From NCBI RefSeq assembly GCF_000737195.2, contig NZ_JALM01000032.1, forward strand, positions 1-60,871: a stretch of 60,871 nt of DNA, written 5' to 3'. Positions 1 to 9,960 of this stretch are shown here, in pieces (within the stretch, counting starts at the first letter, position 1; every line of letters starts with the position of its first letter). The notes beneath the pieces are model-generated. The model did not search any database, was not told where the DNA came from, and worked only from the letters and a program-made list of their open reading frames with translations. The stretch is from Sciscionella sediminilitoris (GTDB lineage Bacteria > Actinomycetota > Actinomycetes > Mycobacteriales > Pseudonocardiaceae). The position numbers and the translations under genes were made by a program.

Positions 1-880
1 GCCGCTGCGCGATGTGCACCGCCTCGGCGAGCAGGGCAGCCGGTTCACGTGCCGGTTCCTCGGGCACCACACCGGTGGCCAGGGCATGCGCGAGCCACGC
101 GAGCGGGGCGGCCGCCCTGGCCCGGACCGGTTCGAAGACACTCGCGGTGCCGATCCGTACCAGCTCGGCGCGTTCGGCAGCGGCCGCCGGTTCGGCGGCG
201 AGGGCGAGCAACAGCTCCAGGCGCAGCAGCGCAGGAAGCCCACTGCCCGCGGCAACCGCGGCCGCGATCCCGTCGAGCAACCGCAACCCGTCCCGCGCGA
301 AACCGGCCGCGGCGACCGGATCCCCACCGACCCGCAGCGAACGTGCCGCCGCCGCGAGCACCTCGGCGCGGACGAGCACCGCGCTGTCGGTGTCCAGCCG
401 ATCGTCGAGCACGCACAGCCGTTCGGCGTTCACCAGCACCGTGTACAGCTCATCGCGCCAGCGATACGGGGCGAGGGCGGCGGAGGCGACACCGAGCGCC
501 AGGCCGAGCGTGCCCGGGGACCGTCCCGCAAGCAGCATCGGGCGCAGCACCGCGAGCACGGCCTTCGGGGCGCCGACCGTACGAGCGGCCGCGGCGAGCC
601 GGACCCGCAACAGGGCGCCGAGCTCCGGATCGTCCTCGGCCTCGGCGAGCTCGATCGCGTCGAGCACCGCACGGACCCCGCCGTGATGCGGGCCGTGCGC
701 AGCGGCGCCCATCCCCTCGGCGAGCACGGCGAGCCGCCGGTCATCGGCGTTCGCCGCCGCTCCGCCGGCCAGGGCTCCGGCCAGTTCGGGAGCCCGCCAG
801 AACTGACCGCGCGCGGCGGCGAGCAGCTCGGCGGCAGGCCCGGATGCGAGCCCACCCTGTCCTCTGCGCTGCCCGACCAC
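1..880 (-). CDS. Helical protein of unknown function, C-terminus beyond the window
   Basis: An open leftward frame runs off the left edge; about 293 N-terminal residues are visible. I place the start at the GTG at 880, 14 nt after the ettA stop, because an in-frame stop lies just upstream. The frame has strong G/C bias at third codon positions. The visible part is Ala/Leu-rich, predicted helical, with repeated helix pairs resembling a TPR or other helical-repeat sensor region; no catalytic motif is seen. Such N-termini can precede a signalling output domain, but that part is outside the window. It is probably co-transcribed with ettA. Confidence 0.6.
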   Translation of the reverse strand, partial: MVGQRRGQGGLASGPAAELLAAARGQFWRAPELAGALAGGAAANADDRRLAVLAEGMGAAAHGPHHGGVRAVLDAIELAEAEDDPELGALLRVRLAAAARTVGAPKAVLAVLRPMLLAGRSPGTLGLALGVASAALAPYRWRDELYTVLVNAERLCVLDDRLDTDSAVLVRAEVLAAAARSLRVGGDPVAAAGFARDGLRLLDGIAAAVAAGSGLPALLRLELLLALAAEPAAAAERAELVRIGTASVFEPVRARAAAPLAWLAHALATGVVPEEPAREPAALLAEAVHIAQR

Positions 881-893
881 GACGGCGCTCCGA

Positions 894-2570
<1,677 letters not shown>

Positions 2571-2759
2571 GGGCAGATCGTAACCCCTGCCCCATGAGCC
2601 GGGACCGATGCGCTCGCCGGTGCGGCCACGACCGGCCACGAACGAAACCGCCCGGCCGAACACGGTTTGTGTCAGCGATCTCGCCCAGTGTTACCCCGCG
2701 TGTCGTGCCCTCGGTCGCGGGCAGCACGGAAATCCCCCGACCGTGTCGGATTCAGTTCC

Positions 2760-3161
2760 TCATGCGGCCACCTCCGGTACCCATTCGACGGGTTCGAGCT
2801 CGTGGTTCGCTCGCCGGACCGTGACCGAACACCGCGCGATATTCGGGCCGATCGCATAACCGGTCATCTCCGTGACCGTGCGCATGTTTCCCTCGTGCTC
2901 GAAGCTCTTGGTCACGATCTTCCCGGTGACCACGACGGGATCTCCGGTGCGCAAGGTCTCGCCGACCCGTTCGGCGAGTTTTCGCCAGCTGGTCACCGCG
3001 ATGAACAACGTGTCCCCGTCCACCCATTGCCCGAGTTCCTTGTCGAACCGGCGCTCGGTGGAGGCCAGCCGGAAATTGGCCACCGGGATCTGCTCGGCGG
3101 TTTTCCGCAATACCGGATCGGTCGCCACATTGCCGACAACGGTCAGAACGGTCTGATTCAT
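2760..3161 (-). CDS. ssb: Single-stranded DNA-binding protein (short SSB paralogue)
   Basis: The 133-residue protein has one OB fold: an MNQTVLTVVGNVATDPV-type strand 1, then FRLASTERRFD and LFIAVTSWRKLAERV, the usual SSB core. It lacks the long Gly-rich tail ending in an acidic tip that housekeeping SSB uses to recruit partners, so it is probably an accessory paralogue like Rv2478c. The start at 3161 is chosen for its match to SSB N-termini and the GAGGGGAAATC ribosome site before it. It is in the same orientation as ettA and diverges from the response-regulator gene. Confidence 0.9.
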   Translation of the reverse strand: MNQTVLTVVGNVATDPVLRKTAEQIPVANFRLASTERRFDKELGQWVDGDTLFIAVTSWRKLAERVGETLRTGDPVVVTGKIVTKSFEHEGNMRTVTEMTGYAIGPNIARCSVTVRRANHELEPVEWVPEVAA

Positions 3162-3331
3162 GATTTCCCCTCGGCTCACGCACGAAAAGCGGACAACCCG
3201 ACGATGCCGCATTTCCCGCGCTGGACAACCGGGCGACCGGAATCTGTGGACAACCGCGAAGCCTGTGTACAACTCCGCAGACGCACAAGGGGCGACGCCC
3301 CGGGCACCGGCCGCTGGGAGAGGATGGGCAC

Positions 3332-4009
3332 ATGCGCGTGCTTGTGGTTGACGACGAAGCCGCGGTCCGGGAATCGATCGCGCGCGGTCTCCGCTTCGAC
3401 GGTTACGAGGTCGCCGTGGCGGCCAACGGGCTCGCCGCCCTCGACTCGATGCACGCGAACCGCCCGGACGTCGTCGTGCTCGATGTGATGATGCCGGTGC
3501 TCGACGGGCTCGAGACGTGCCGACGGCTGCGCGCGAACGGCAGCAGAACCCCGGTGCTGATGCTCACCGCGAAGCGCGCGGTCAACGACCGGGTCTCCGG
3601 ACTGGACGCGGGCGCGGACGACTACCTGGTGAAACCGTTCGACTGGGACGAGCTGCTCGCCCGCCTGCGCGCGTTGCTGCGCAGGCGGGACGCGGCGAAC
3701 CAGCACACGCTGCGCTACGGCGAGCTGGTCATGGATCTGTCCACCGGGATCGTCACGCGGGGACAGCGCACGATCGAGCTGACCAAGACCGAGGCCGGGC
3801 TGCTCGCCGCACTGCTTCGCGCGGGCGGCAAGGTGGTCACCCGCTCCGCCCTCTACATCGAGGTGTGGGGCTACGACTTCGGCAACCGCTCGAACAGCCT
3901 CGACGTGTACATCGGCTATCTGCGCCGCAAACTCGAAGCCGGCGGTGAGCAGCGGATCGTGGAGACCATCCGAGGGGTCGGATACCTGCTCAAGGGCACG
4001 GCGCCATGA
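3332..4009 (+). CDS. OmpR/PhoB-family response regulator, MprA-like
   Basis: The 225-residue protein has a receiver domain (residues 1-120) with the acidic pair D7-D8, phospho-acceptor D51 in VVVLDVMMP and the conserved K in DDYLVKPF. A winged-helix DNA-binding domain follows, with EVWGYDFGNRSNSLDVYIGYLRRKLE and IRGVGYLLKG. It is closest by eye to mycobacterial MprA, which controls envelope-stress genes; that role is inferred. The next gene is its sensor kinase, overlapped by 4 nt, so the two are translationally coupled. The ssb gene lies divergently upstream. Confidence 0.93.
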   Translation: MRVLVVDDEAAVRESIARGLRFDGYEVAVAANGLAALDSMHANRPDVVVLDVMMPVLDGLETCRRLRANGSRTPVLMLTAKRAVNDRVSGLDAGADDYLVKPFDWDELLARLRALLRRRDAANQHTLRYGELVMDLSTGIVTRGQRTIELTKTEAGLLAALLRAGGKVVTRSALYIEVWGYDFGNRSNSLDVYIGYLRRKLEAGGEQRIVETIRGVGYLLKGTAP

Positions 4010-5373
4010 GCAGGCCGACGTTACGGCGACGGCTGACCATGCTCACCGCGGGCATGGTGGCCATCGCCGTTGTCGGCCTCTCCCTCGGTGTCTGGCTCCT
4101 GCTGCGCATCCAGCTCTACGACGAGGTGGAATCCTCGGTCCGGGAGAAGGTGGCGCGGATGACCCACCGCATGGACCCGATGAAGCTGGCCACCATCCCG
4201 GTGTGGATCCGCCCCGATATCGACACTCTCTTCGGCGTGGTCTCCCGGCAGGGGGTCACCCAGCGGCCGGGGTTCCAGCGAGAGCGGCTGCCTGTCGGGC
4301 CGGTCGACATCGCGATCGCCAAACGCCAGCAGCGGGATTCGGTCCGCAAGGTCACCGTCGGCGACACGGACTACCTGATGCTCACCGTGCGCGGGGAAAC
4401 CGGGCAGGCGATCCAGATCGCCCGCGATCTGACCGAGACCGACCAGACGCTGCAGCGGTTCGCCGTCGTGCTCGTCGCCGCCGACGCCGTCGTCGTGGTG
4501 CTCACCGTCAGCCTCGGCTACGCGCTCACCCGCCGCGGACTGCGTTCCGTGGAAAGCGTGCGCAGGGCGGCCGAGCACGTCGCGCAGACTCAGGACCTGA
4601 CCGCCGCGGTACCGGTCGCCCGCCGCGATCCCGCCGAGATGGCCAGTGTGGCCCGCAGCGTCAACGCCATGCTCACCGCGCTCGCCACCTCCCAGGACGC
4701 GCAGCGCCAGCTCGTCGACGACGCCGGTCACGAGCTCGCCACCCCGCTGACCAGTCTGCGCACCAATATCGAGCTGTTGCTGCGCGCCGAGAAACACCCC
4801 GAACGAGTGCTCGCCGCCGAGGACCGCCGCAAGCTGCTCGAGGACCTGCGCGCCCAGATCGGGGAACTCACCACCCTCACCGAAGAGGTCGTCGAGCTCG
4901 CCAGGGACCAGGGCGCCCACGAGGAACACACCGAGCTGGACCTCGCCTCGGTGCTGGACGCGGCCGTCTCCAGGGCCCGCGCCCGCACCCCCGACGTGCC
5001 CTTCGAGGTCAGCAGCGAACCGGTGACCGTGCACGGCAAACGCGCGGCACTCGAACGGGCCCTGCTCAACCTGCTGGACAACGCCGCGAAATTCAGCCCG
5101 GACGGGGAACGGGTCGAGGTGTGGCTGCGCCCCGGGGAGAACACCGCGGCGATCGGGGTCGCCGACCGTGGCCCCGGAGTCTCCGAAGAAGAGCTGGACC
5201 GGGTGTTCGAACGTTTCCACCGCAGCGCCGATGCCAGGGCCCTGCCGGGATCCGGGCTCGGCCTGTCCATCGTCGCCCAGATCGTCGCCGCACACGACGG
5301 TTCGACCTGGCTCACCCACCGCGAAGGCGGCGGCACCGTCGCGCACATCGAACTGCCACTAGCCGACCGGTGA
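4006..5373 (+). CDS. Sensor histidine kinase, MprB-like, partner of the upstream regulator
   Basis: The 455-residue membrane kinase has one TM helix near residues 12-35, an extracytoplasmic sensing loop, a second TM near 155-175 and a HAMP linker. The H-box is DDAGHELATPLTSL with the phosphorylated His near residue 242, followed by N-box NLLDNAAKFSPDG, G1 VADRGPGVSEEE and G2 GSGLGLSIV. It should phosphorylate D51 of the regulator with which it overlaps by ATGA. Its 3' end overlaps the convergent MFS gene by 15 nt, leaving no room for a separate terminator. Confidence 0.93.
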   Translation: MSRPTLRRRLTMLTAGMVAIAVVGLSLGVWLLLRIQLYDEVESSVREKVARMTHRMDPMKLATIPVWIRPDIDTLFGVVSRQGVTQRPGFQRERLPVGPVDIAIAKRQQRDSVRKVTVGDTDYLMLTVRGETGQAIQIARDLTETDQTLQRFAVVLVAADAVVVVLTVSLGYALTRRGLRSVESVRRAAEHVAQTQDLTAAVPVARRDPAEMASVARSVNAMLTALATSQDAQRQLVDDAGHELATPLTSLRTNIELLLRAEKHPERVLAAEDRRKLLEDLRAQIGELTTLTEEVVELARDQGAHEEHTELDLASVLDAAVSRARARTPDVPFEVSSEPVTVHGKRAALERALLNLLDNAAKFSPDGERVEVWLRPGENTAAIGVADRGPGVSEEELDRVFERFHRSADARALPGSGLGLSIVAQIVAAHDGSTWLTHREGGGTVAHIELPLADR

Positions 5374-6558
5374 GGCCACCTTCGCCCGCGCCCGCAACAC
5401 CGCAGCCCCCTTCGCGGCCGCCGGGATCACCGCGACGATCAGCGCGACCACCCCGAAACTCACCGAATAGTCGCTCGCACTCGCGATCCCGCCCATCGCC
5501 GGAGGACCGGCCATATAGCCGGTGTACGCGATCCCGGAGACGAACCCGATCTCCCGTTCCCCCGAACCACTACCCGAGCTCCCCGCCAGCGACAGCGCGA
5601 CCGGGAAACAGAACGCCAGCCCGGCACCCGCGAGGCCGAACCCCAGGTAACCGACCCAGGCGAGCGGGACGAGCACCATGACCACCAGTCCGAGCGCCGC
5701 GACCGAGGAAGCACCGATGAGCAGCCGGTACGGCCCGAACCGGCGCTCCAGCCGTTCACCGGTCAGCCTGCTCACCGCCATGGCGACCGAGAACACCGCG
5801 AAAGCCACCGCGGCCGATGCCGTGCTCACCCCGCGCTCGTGCACCAGGAACATCGCCGACCAGTCGGTGCTCGCCCCCTCCGCGAGACCGGAGCACACCA
5901 CGACCAGGCCGAGCACCCACAGCACCGGCCGCCGCATCGGGGCGACACCGCCCGCCGCGTGCGCATGCCCGGCAGGACGGTCATCCGGGACCTCCCTGCC
6001 GAGCACCCCGAGCAACACCGCACCGATGACCGAGACCAGCAGCAGATGCCAGACCACGGGAAGACCTGCTCCCGAGGCCGCGCCGGCGCCGAGCGAACCC
6101 GCGAGCCCGCCGAACGAGAACCACGCGTGGAACACCGGCATCAGCGGCCGGTCCAGCCTGCGCACCACGTGCATCGCCCCGATGTTCATGCCCACATCCA
6201 GCGTCGCGATCAGGAAGCCGAACAGCAGCAGGAGCACCGCGAGCACCGCGACCGAAGGGGCCAGGCCCACCATCGGGACCAGCACGAACAACAACACCGC
6301 CGAGACAAGTACCGCCGACCGCGCCCCGAAGCGCGCGCACAGCCGCCCCGCCGGGTTCGCCCCGAGCGCCATCCCGGCCGCCGTGCCGAGCAGTGCGAGA
6401 CCGAGCACTCCCGGACCCGCGCCGACCTGCTCGGAAAGCTCCGGGATACGGGTCGCCCACGAGGCGTAGAACCCTCCATTCAGTGCAAAGGCCACGGTCA
6501 CGCTCGTTCGTGCCGACACCGAACCTCCTGATTGGTTGAGTAGGCTCACCATCATCAT
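5359..6558 (-). CDS. Major facilitator superfamily transporter
   Basis: The 399-residue integral membrane protein has about 12 hydrophobic helices and a central hydrophilic loop (around REVPDDRPAGHAHA). The N-terminal FALNGGFYASWATRIPELSEQVG is typical of an MFS subgroup related to YbjJ/inner-membrane transporters of unknown substrate. Several adjacent start codons (ATG-ATG-ATG-GTG) make the exact start uncertain; 6558 is the longest. It converges with the kinase gene and is the last chromosomal protein gene before the tRNA used as attachment site. Confidence 0.85.
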   Translation of the reverse strand: MMMVSLLNQSGGSVSARTSVTVAFALNGGFYASWATRIPELSEQVGAGPGVLGLALLGTAAGMALGANPAGRLCARFGARSAVLVSAVLLFVLVPMVGLAPSVAVLAVLLLLFGFLIATLDVGMNIGAMHVVRRLDRPLMPVFHAWFSFGGLAGSLGAGAASGAGLPVVWHLLLVSVIGAVLLGVLGREVPDDRPAGHAHAAGGVAPMRRPVLWVLGLVVVCSGLAEGASTDWSAMFLVHERGVSTASAAVAFAVFSVAMAVSRLTGERLERRFGPYRLLIGASSVAALGLVVMVLVPLAWVGYLGFGLAGAGLAFCFPVALSLAGSSGSGSGEREIGFVSGIAYTGYMAGPPAMGGIASASDYSVSFGVVALIVAVIPAAAKGAAVLRARAKVASPVG

Positions 6559-6691
6559 GAACGCACAGAACTGGGCTCCGGCCGCCCCCGCCTCCAGGTT
6601 GAGATTCCCCCGTTCGCGGTAGTCGTGAAACGAACGACGGGGCGCGAACGATCAACCCCATGAGACGCGCAGCAAGCCTGAACGTCTCCCG

Positions 6692-6765
6692 GCCTCCGTA
6701 GCTCAGTTGGATAGAGCAAGAGCCTTCTAATCTCTAGGTCGCAGGTTCGATTCCTGCCGGGGGCG
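6692..6765 (+). tRNA. tRNA-Arg (anticodon TCT), integration site of the prophage
   Basis: The cloverleaf is clear: acceptor GCCTCCG pairs with CGGGGGC (one G-U), D arm GCTC/GAGC, anticodon loop CTTCTAA, T arm GCAGG-TTCGATT-CCTGC. The anticodon TCT reads AGA. CCA is not encoded exactly (CCCA follows the discriminator G). The base pair closing the anticodon loop is C31-U39, a mismatch. The 3' 43 nt are part of the 61-bp repeat that reappears at 49968, as expected when an integrase uses a tRNA 3' end and restores it. Confidence 0.95.
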
Positions 6766-6783
6766 CCCACGGGCAGGTCAGAG
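6723..6783 (+). repeat. attL: left copy of the 61-bp attachment repeat
   Basis: Sixty-one bases from the anticodon arm of tRNA-Arg to 18 nt beyond its end are identical to 49968-50028. The bases just outside differ (g against t on the left, c against g on the right). An integrase gene lies 72 nt inside this copy. Confidence 0.95.
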
Positions 6784-6824
6784 CCGGTTTTCCGGTGCTC
6801 CACTCGGACCGCTTCTGGCCAAGG

Positions 6825-6840
6825 GGACTTTTTGAGGACT
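6825..6840 (+). repeat. 16-bp repeat shared with the right end, possible integrase arm site
   Basis: GGACTTTTTGAGGACT occurs here, 41 bp inside attL, and again in the same orientation at 49840-49855, 112 bp inside attR. The position of one copy near each end suggests arm-type binding sites for the integrase; this is inference. Confidence 0.5.
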
Positions 6841-6855
6841 CTTTGGCTCGGGCTG

Positions 6856-8067
6856 TCATCCGGCTGCGCGGAACATGCCGTCGAGCGCCTTGCTCGTCTT
6901 CTCGTTGGCCACTCGCTTCGCTCTGTAGTGACGTTCGACCACCTCGGGGGTGTTGCCGAGCTGATCGGCGATCTCGTTGTTCGAGAAGTCGGCTTCATCC
7001 AGAACCGACGCCACCGTCTTGCGGAAGACTTTCGAGGTGACCCATCCGTACCCGGCGGCGGTGAAGGCTTCCTTCATCCTGCGCCGCACGTTGTTGGGGT
7101 CGACCCAGCCTCCGTTCCACGCCGGGAACAGGGGGCCGTCCACCGCTGCGGCGGCGAGTCGCTCGAACATCGGCACGGACCACTCCGGGACGCGCAGCAC
7201 CAGAGCCGGTTCCCCGGCCTTCCTGCCATCGACGCGGACCATGCCACGCCCCTTCACGCGAATGAGGTGGTGATCGATCGTGAGGAGCTTCTTTGCCGAG
7301 TTGTAGTCGGTTCCTGCCAGGGCCAGTACCTCGCCGATCCGAGTCGCGGTGGCGAGTAAGGCACGGACCTGCCCCGGTAACAGCATCCAGGCGTATCCGC
7401 GGGCGCCTAGTGACCGCCCTCGGCGGTCGGTTTGCTGATCCTCGACGTACCGTTCGACCTTGGTGAGCAGGTCGACCCATTCGCTGGGCTTCAGGCCCCT
7501 GATCGCGGCCTTGCGCTGTTTCGTCTCCTTCGAACCCGCCATCCGCGCAATGGACTTGACCGGGTTGGTCTTCATCGCACCGTGGCGCACCGCATATCCG
7601 CAGATGCCGCTCATCGCTGTCCGAACGACCTTGGCGTTCGCGAGACTGGTCTTCTCCCGCGCCGCGGAGATCGGCCGCTCCGCGGCCTTCACCGTGAACT
7701 CGTGAGCGCGGAGTGCACCGACTCGGGGTTTGATCCAGTTCTCGACCCGGCTGGTGTAGTCCCGCAGCGTATTGTGCGAGATCACCCCGTCCTCTGCGGC
7801 GACCTTCTGTTCCTCGAGCCAGAGGTCCGCGAGCTTCCCCATCAGGGTGTTGCCGGACACGATGCCCCCGAGCACCTGTTCAGCCAGTTCGTTGAGCGCT
7901 TCCTTCAGCTTGTTCTCCGCTGCCCCCTTACTCGCCCCTCTCCTGCGCACACGCGGGAGGGTGCCATCCTCCCGGCGAAACCGGGCCATGGCGACAAAAC
8001 CCCGTCTTCGGTCACCGGTAATCGTGATCTTCCCGTACGCACCCACGGGAATCGGGAGCCTTGGCAT
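6856..8067 (-). CDS. int: Prophage tyrosine integrase with altered active-site residues
   Basis: The 403-residue protein has an Arm-binding N-terminus (PVGAYGKITITGDRRRGF), a core-binding SAM-like domain and a catalytic domain. The first catalytic Arg is in TATRIGEVLAL and the nucleophile Tyr in VVERHYRAKR. The usual HxxRK box reads KVFRK, and the usual LGH reads LGN, so both catalytic His positions are replaced (Lys and Asn). It lies just inside attL and is transcribed toward it, as usual for tRNA-targeting phages; xis is immediately upstream. Integration and excision at tRNA-Arg are its expected roles. Confidence 0.92.
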   Translation of the reverse strand: MPRLPIPVGAYGKITITGDRRRGFVAMARFRREDGTLPRVRRRGASKGAAENKLKEALNELAEQVLGGIVSGNTLMGKLADLWLEEQKVAAEDGVISHNTLRDYTSRVENWIKPRVGALRAHEFTVKAAERPISAAREKTSLANAKVVRTAMSGICGYAVRHGAMKTNPVKSIARMAGSKETKQRKAAIRGLKPSEWVDLLTKVERYVEDQQTDRRGRSLGARGYAWMLLPGQVRALLATATRIGEVLALAGTDYNSAKKLLTIDHHLIRVKGRGMVRVDGRKAGEPALVLRVPEWSVPMFERLAAAAVDGPLFPAWNGGWVDPNNVRRRMKEAFTAAGYGWVTSKVFRKTVASVLDEADFSNNEIADQLGNTPEVVERHYRAKRVANEKTSKALDGMFRAAG

Positions 8068-8076
8068 GGCGGCCTT

Positions 8077-8271
8077 TCAGGGAAGCTGATCGTCGACCCA
8101 GCGCCTGACATCTGCTGGTCGATACCGAAGATAGCGACCAACCTTCAGCGCCGCAGGCCCATAACCAGTGCCCCGCCAGTCGTACAACGTCTTGACTGGT
8201 ACAGACAGTAACCGAGCGACGTCCTCAACGGTCAGCAGCTTTTCCAGCACAACTTCCCCATCGTGATTCAT
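8077..8271 (-). CDS. xis: Excisionase (MerR-like helix-turn-helix)
   Basis: The 64-residue protein consists of one winged-helix HTH: LLTVEDVARLLSVPVKTLYDWR then GPAALKVGRYLRYRPADVRRWVDD, the pattern of excisionase/HTH_17 proteins. Such proteins bend att DNA and steer the integrase toward excision. It lies 9 nt upstream of int in the same direction and downstream of a copy of the lysogeny control DNA (8451-8563), which probably controls both. Confidence 0.85.
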   Translation of the reverse strand: MNHDGEVVLEKLLTVEDVARLLSVPVKTLYDWRGTGYGPAALKVGRYLRYRPADVRRWVDDQLP

Positions 8272-8339
8272 TTCTTAGCCTTTGCAGCTGTTCTCCCGGC
8301 GTGCAATTACGCACGAAAGAAAACAAATGAACTTCTCGT

Positions 8340-8453
8340 TCAAATGACACACGAGCGCATTAACGGATCCTCTTTATAGGGCATTGAATGTATGCGTTCC
8401 CCCGGCCGCGGGGACGTGATGAGATCGGGTTCCCCTGGAATCCCGCTCGTCAT
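8340..8453 (-). CDS. Possible 37-residue leader ORF upstream of xis
   Basis: An ATG at 8453 opens 37 codons (starting MTSGIPGEPDLITSPRPG) ending 69 nt before xis. The ATG coincides with the position where the XRE start codon stands in the homologous control region at 47750. The protein itself does not resemble that XRE protein, so the reading frame may be a leftover of the duplicated control region and not a gene. Confidence 0.25.
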   Translation of the reverse strand: MTSGIPGEPDLITSPRPGERIHSMPYKEDPLMRSCVI

Positions 8454-8563
8454 GCACGCAGACTATCGCACATGTTCGCGCATATGCAATCATTATCGCC
8501 ATTTTTCGCACATATTGGCGCGTTTGGCCACGTCGATGCGATCCACGGGCGATATGTTGCGAA
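8451..8563. promoter_or_regulatory. Second copy of the lysogeny control region, upstream of xis-int
   Basis: About 113 bp align, with one indel and roughly three quarters identity, to 47748-47860. Two sites TATCGC-N5-TTCGC lie at 8464-8479 and 8494-8509, 30 bp apart; the other copy has the same pair at 47761 and 47791 with the same spacing. These look like repressor operators over the leftward promoter of xis-int. The 364-nt stretch 8272-8635 holds no convincing gene apart from the small leader frame. Confidence 0.7.
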
Positions 8564-8635
8564 GTCCCGAAACTGGCCGCCATCTTGCCATCGCCGCCAT
8601 ACGAAGCGTCCTCGGTGGATGATGACTTGAGCGAG

Positions 8636-9445
8636 TCAGATGAGGGTGTCGAGAAGCTGGCGTAGTTCGGCGCCGGTGACCGCGGCTGTCCAGAGTTGGT
8701 CGAGTGCGTGGTTGTAGAGCTCGAGGTCTTCGGGGTCGTTGCTGGTGATGGTGGTGTGCATGACTTCGAATTCGACGAGGTTGTCGTAGATCCACCAGCC
8801 GTGCATGGGCACGATGCCGGGGTCGGTGTCTTGGGGGATGACGCCGATCTTGACCGACCCGGCGACGGCGCGGATGCGGTCGAGTTGGGCGGCGCGGATT
8901 TCGGGGGTGCCGATGGGCGCGCGCAGGGCGGCCTCGGTCATGAGGAGGTCGATCTGTTTGGTGGAGTCGTAGAGCACGTGTTGGCGTTGCATGCGGGCGG
9001 CGACCGCGGCGTCGGTGTCCGGTGTGGTTCCGTGCAGTTTGGCGTGTTGCTGGAACACCACGCGTGCGTAGTCCGCGGTTTGGAGCAGCCCGGTCACGAG
9101 TGTGAGGTCCAGGGCGCGGATCCGGGTGGCTCCGGTTTCGTCGGCTGCGCGGGCTTCTTGGATGGCGCGGTGTCCGGTGCGCAGTTCGTGGGTCCAGCGG
9201 GCGGCCTCGGCGCGGATCGCGGTCAGCTCGGCGATGATCTCCTCGGCCGCGTTGGGCAGGGTGGCTGCGCACCAGGCGCGGGCCTCGGCCGTGGTGGGCA
9301 GTTGGTGGCCGCGTTGGATCCGGGAGACCTTGGCGGGGTCCCAGTCGAGGCGGGCGGCGAGCTCGTTCGCGCGCAGACCGACCGCCTCCCGCAGATCGCG
9401 GAGGCGGTCGGCCATATGCAAGCGGCGTTCGTAGGAAACGGTCAC
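8636..9445 (-). CDS. XRE-type regulator with DUF5753 (Scr1-like) domain
   Basis: The 269-residue protein has an N-terminal HTH (DLREAVGLRANELAARLDWDPAKVSRIQRGHQLP) and a C-terminal DUF5753 domain (VTGLLQTADYARVVF; TEAALR; IGVIPQD; NLVEFEVMHTTITSNDPEDLELYNHALDQLWTAAVTG). This family is abundant in actinomycetes, where it pairs with small partner proteins. Here it overlaps a DUF6879 gene by GTGA. It acts on DNA in the cytoplasm; its targets are not evident. The first in-frame start (9445) is used because of the overlap; an ATG at 9415 is also possible. Confidence 0.85.
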   Translation of the reverse strand: MTVSYERRLHMADRLRDLREAVGLRANELAARLDWDPAKVSRIQRGHQLPTTAEARAWCAATLPNAAEEIIAELTAIRAEAARWTHELRTGHRAIQEARAADETGATRIRALDLTLVTGLLQTADYARVVFQQHAKLHGTTPDTDAAVAARMQRQHVLYDSTKQIDLLMTEAALRAPIGTPEIRAAQLDRIRAVAGSVKIGVIPQDTDPGIVPMHGWWIYDNLVEFEVMHTTITSNDPEDLELYNHALDQLWTAAVTGAELRQLLDTLI

Positions 9446-9960
9446 GGACTCCTCTGCACCACGTCGGCATGTGGCAGCGATACTGCGGTCAAGCGGTCAC
9501 GCCAGAGGATATGACGCGCGAGCTCGGCGGGCTCGTCGGTCACCTCGGCGCCCCGCAGGCGACCGGCTTCGAATTTCATCGTGGCGACCAGGCGCTCGTC
9601 GAAGAGGTAGAAGTCCTCGATGGGCGGTTCGAGGCGGCGCACCTGGTCCTGGGTGATCCAGCGAATGTCCTCGCCCGCGGCGATGTTGAGCTCGGTGACG
9701 GTGATCATCCACTGCAGGTACTCGGTCAGCGGGTCGGTGAGCATCCGCACTCGCGCGAAGGTCTTCCCCTCGGCGACCCAGGCCCGTACCTGCGCGAGCC
9801 AGGGGTCGAGGAACGAGTTGTCCGGGTGCCCGGCCTTCCAGTCATCGAACGGTCCGGACTCGTCGGGTTCGCTGTAGTCACCCTGGCATTCCCAGCGCCA
9901 GCACGAGTGTTCCCACCGCTCGAACAGGGCGTCGAACTGCTCGACGGTCAGCCAGCTCAA
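9442..9960 (-). CDS. DUF6879 family protein, partner of the XRE-DUF5753 regulator
   Basis: The 172-residue protein LSWLTVEQFDALFERWEHS... has the features of DUF6879: aromatic-rich N-terminus, VRMLTDPLTEYLQWMI, EDIRWI and EDFYLFDERLVATMKFE. These genes sit beside XRE-DUF5753 genes in many actinomycetes; the biochemical role is unknown. The TTG start at 9960 overlaps the stop of the gene before it (TTGA), and its own stop overlaps the next start, so all three are translationally coupled. Confidence 0.75.
   Translation of the reverse strand: MSWLTVEQFDALFERWEHSCWRWECQGDYSEPDESGPFDDWKAGHPDNSFLDPWLAQVRAWVAEGKTFARVRMLTDPLTEYLQWMITVTELNIAAGEDIRWITQDQVRRLEPPIEDFYLFDERLVATMKFEAGRLRGAEVTDEPAELARHILWRDRLTAVSLPHADVVQRSP

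Noticed and set aside
3945-5681. Long plus-strand frame of 578 codons
   Set aside because: It is Arg/Pro/Ala-rich shadow translation across the kinase gene and the end of the MFS gene; both real genes have clear domains.
8374-8630. Several 60-80-codon frames between xis and the XRE-DUF5753 gene
   Set aside because: They run through the operator DNA, have poor codon bias and no ribosome site.
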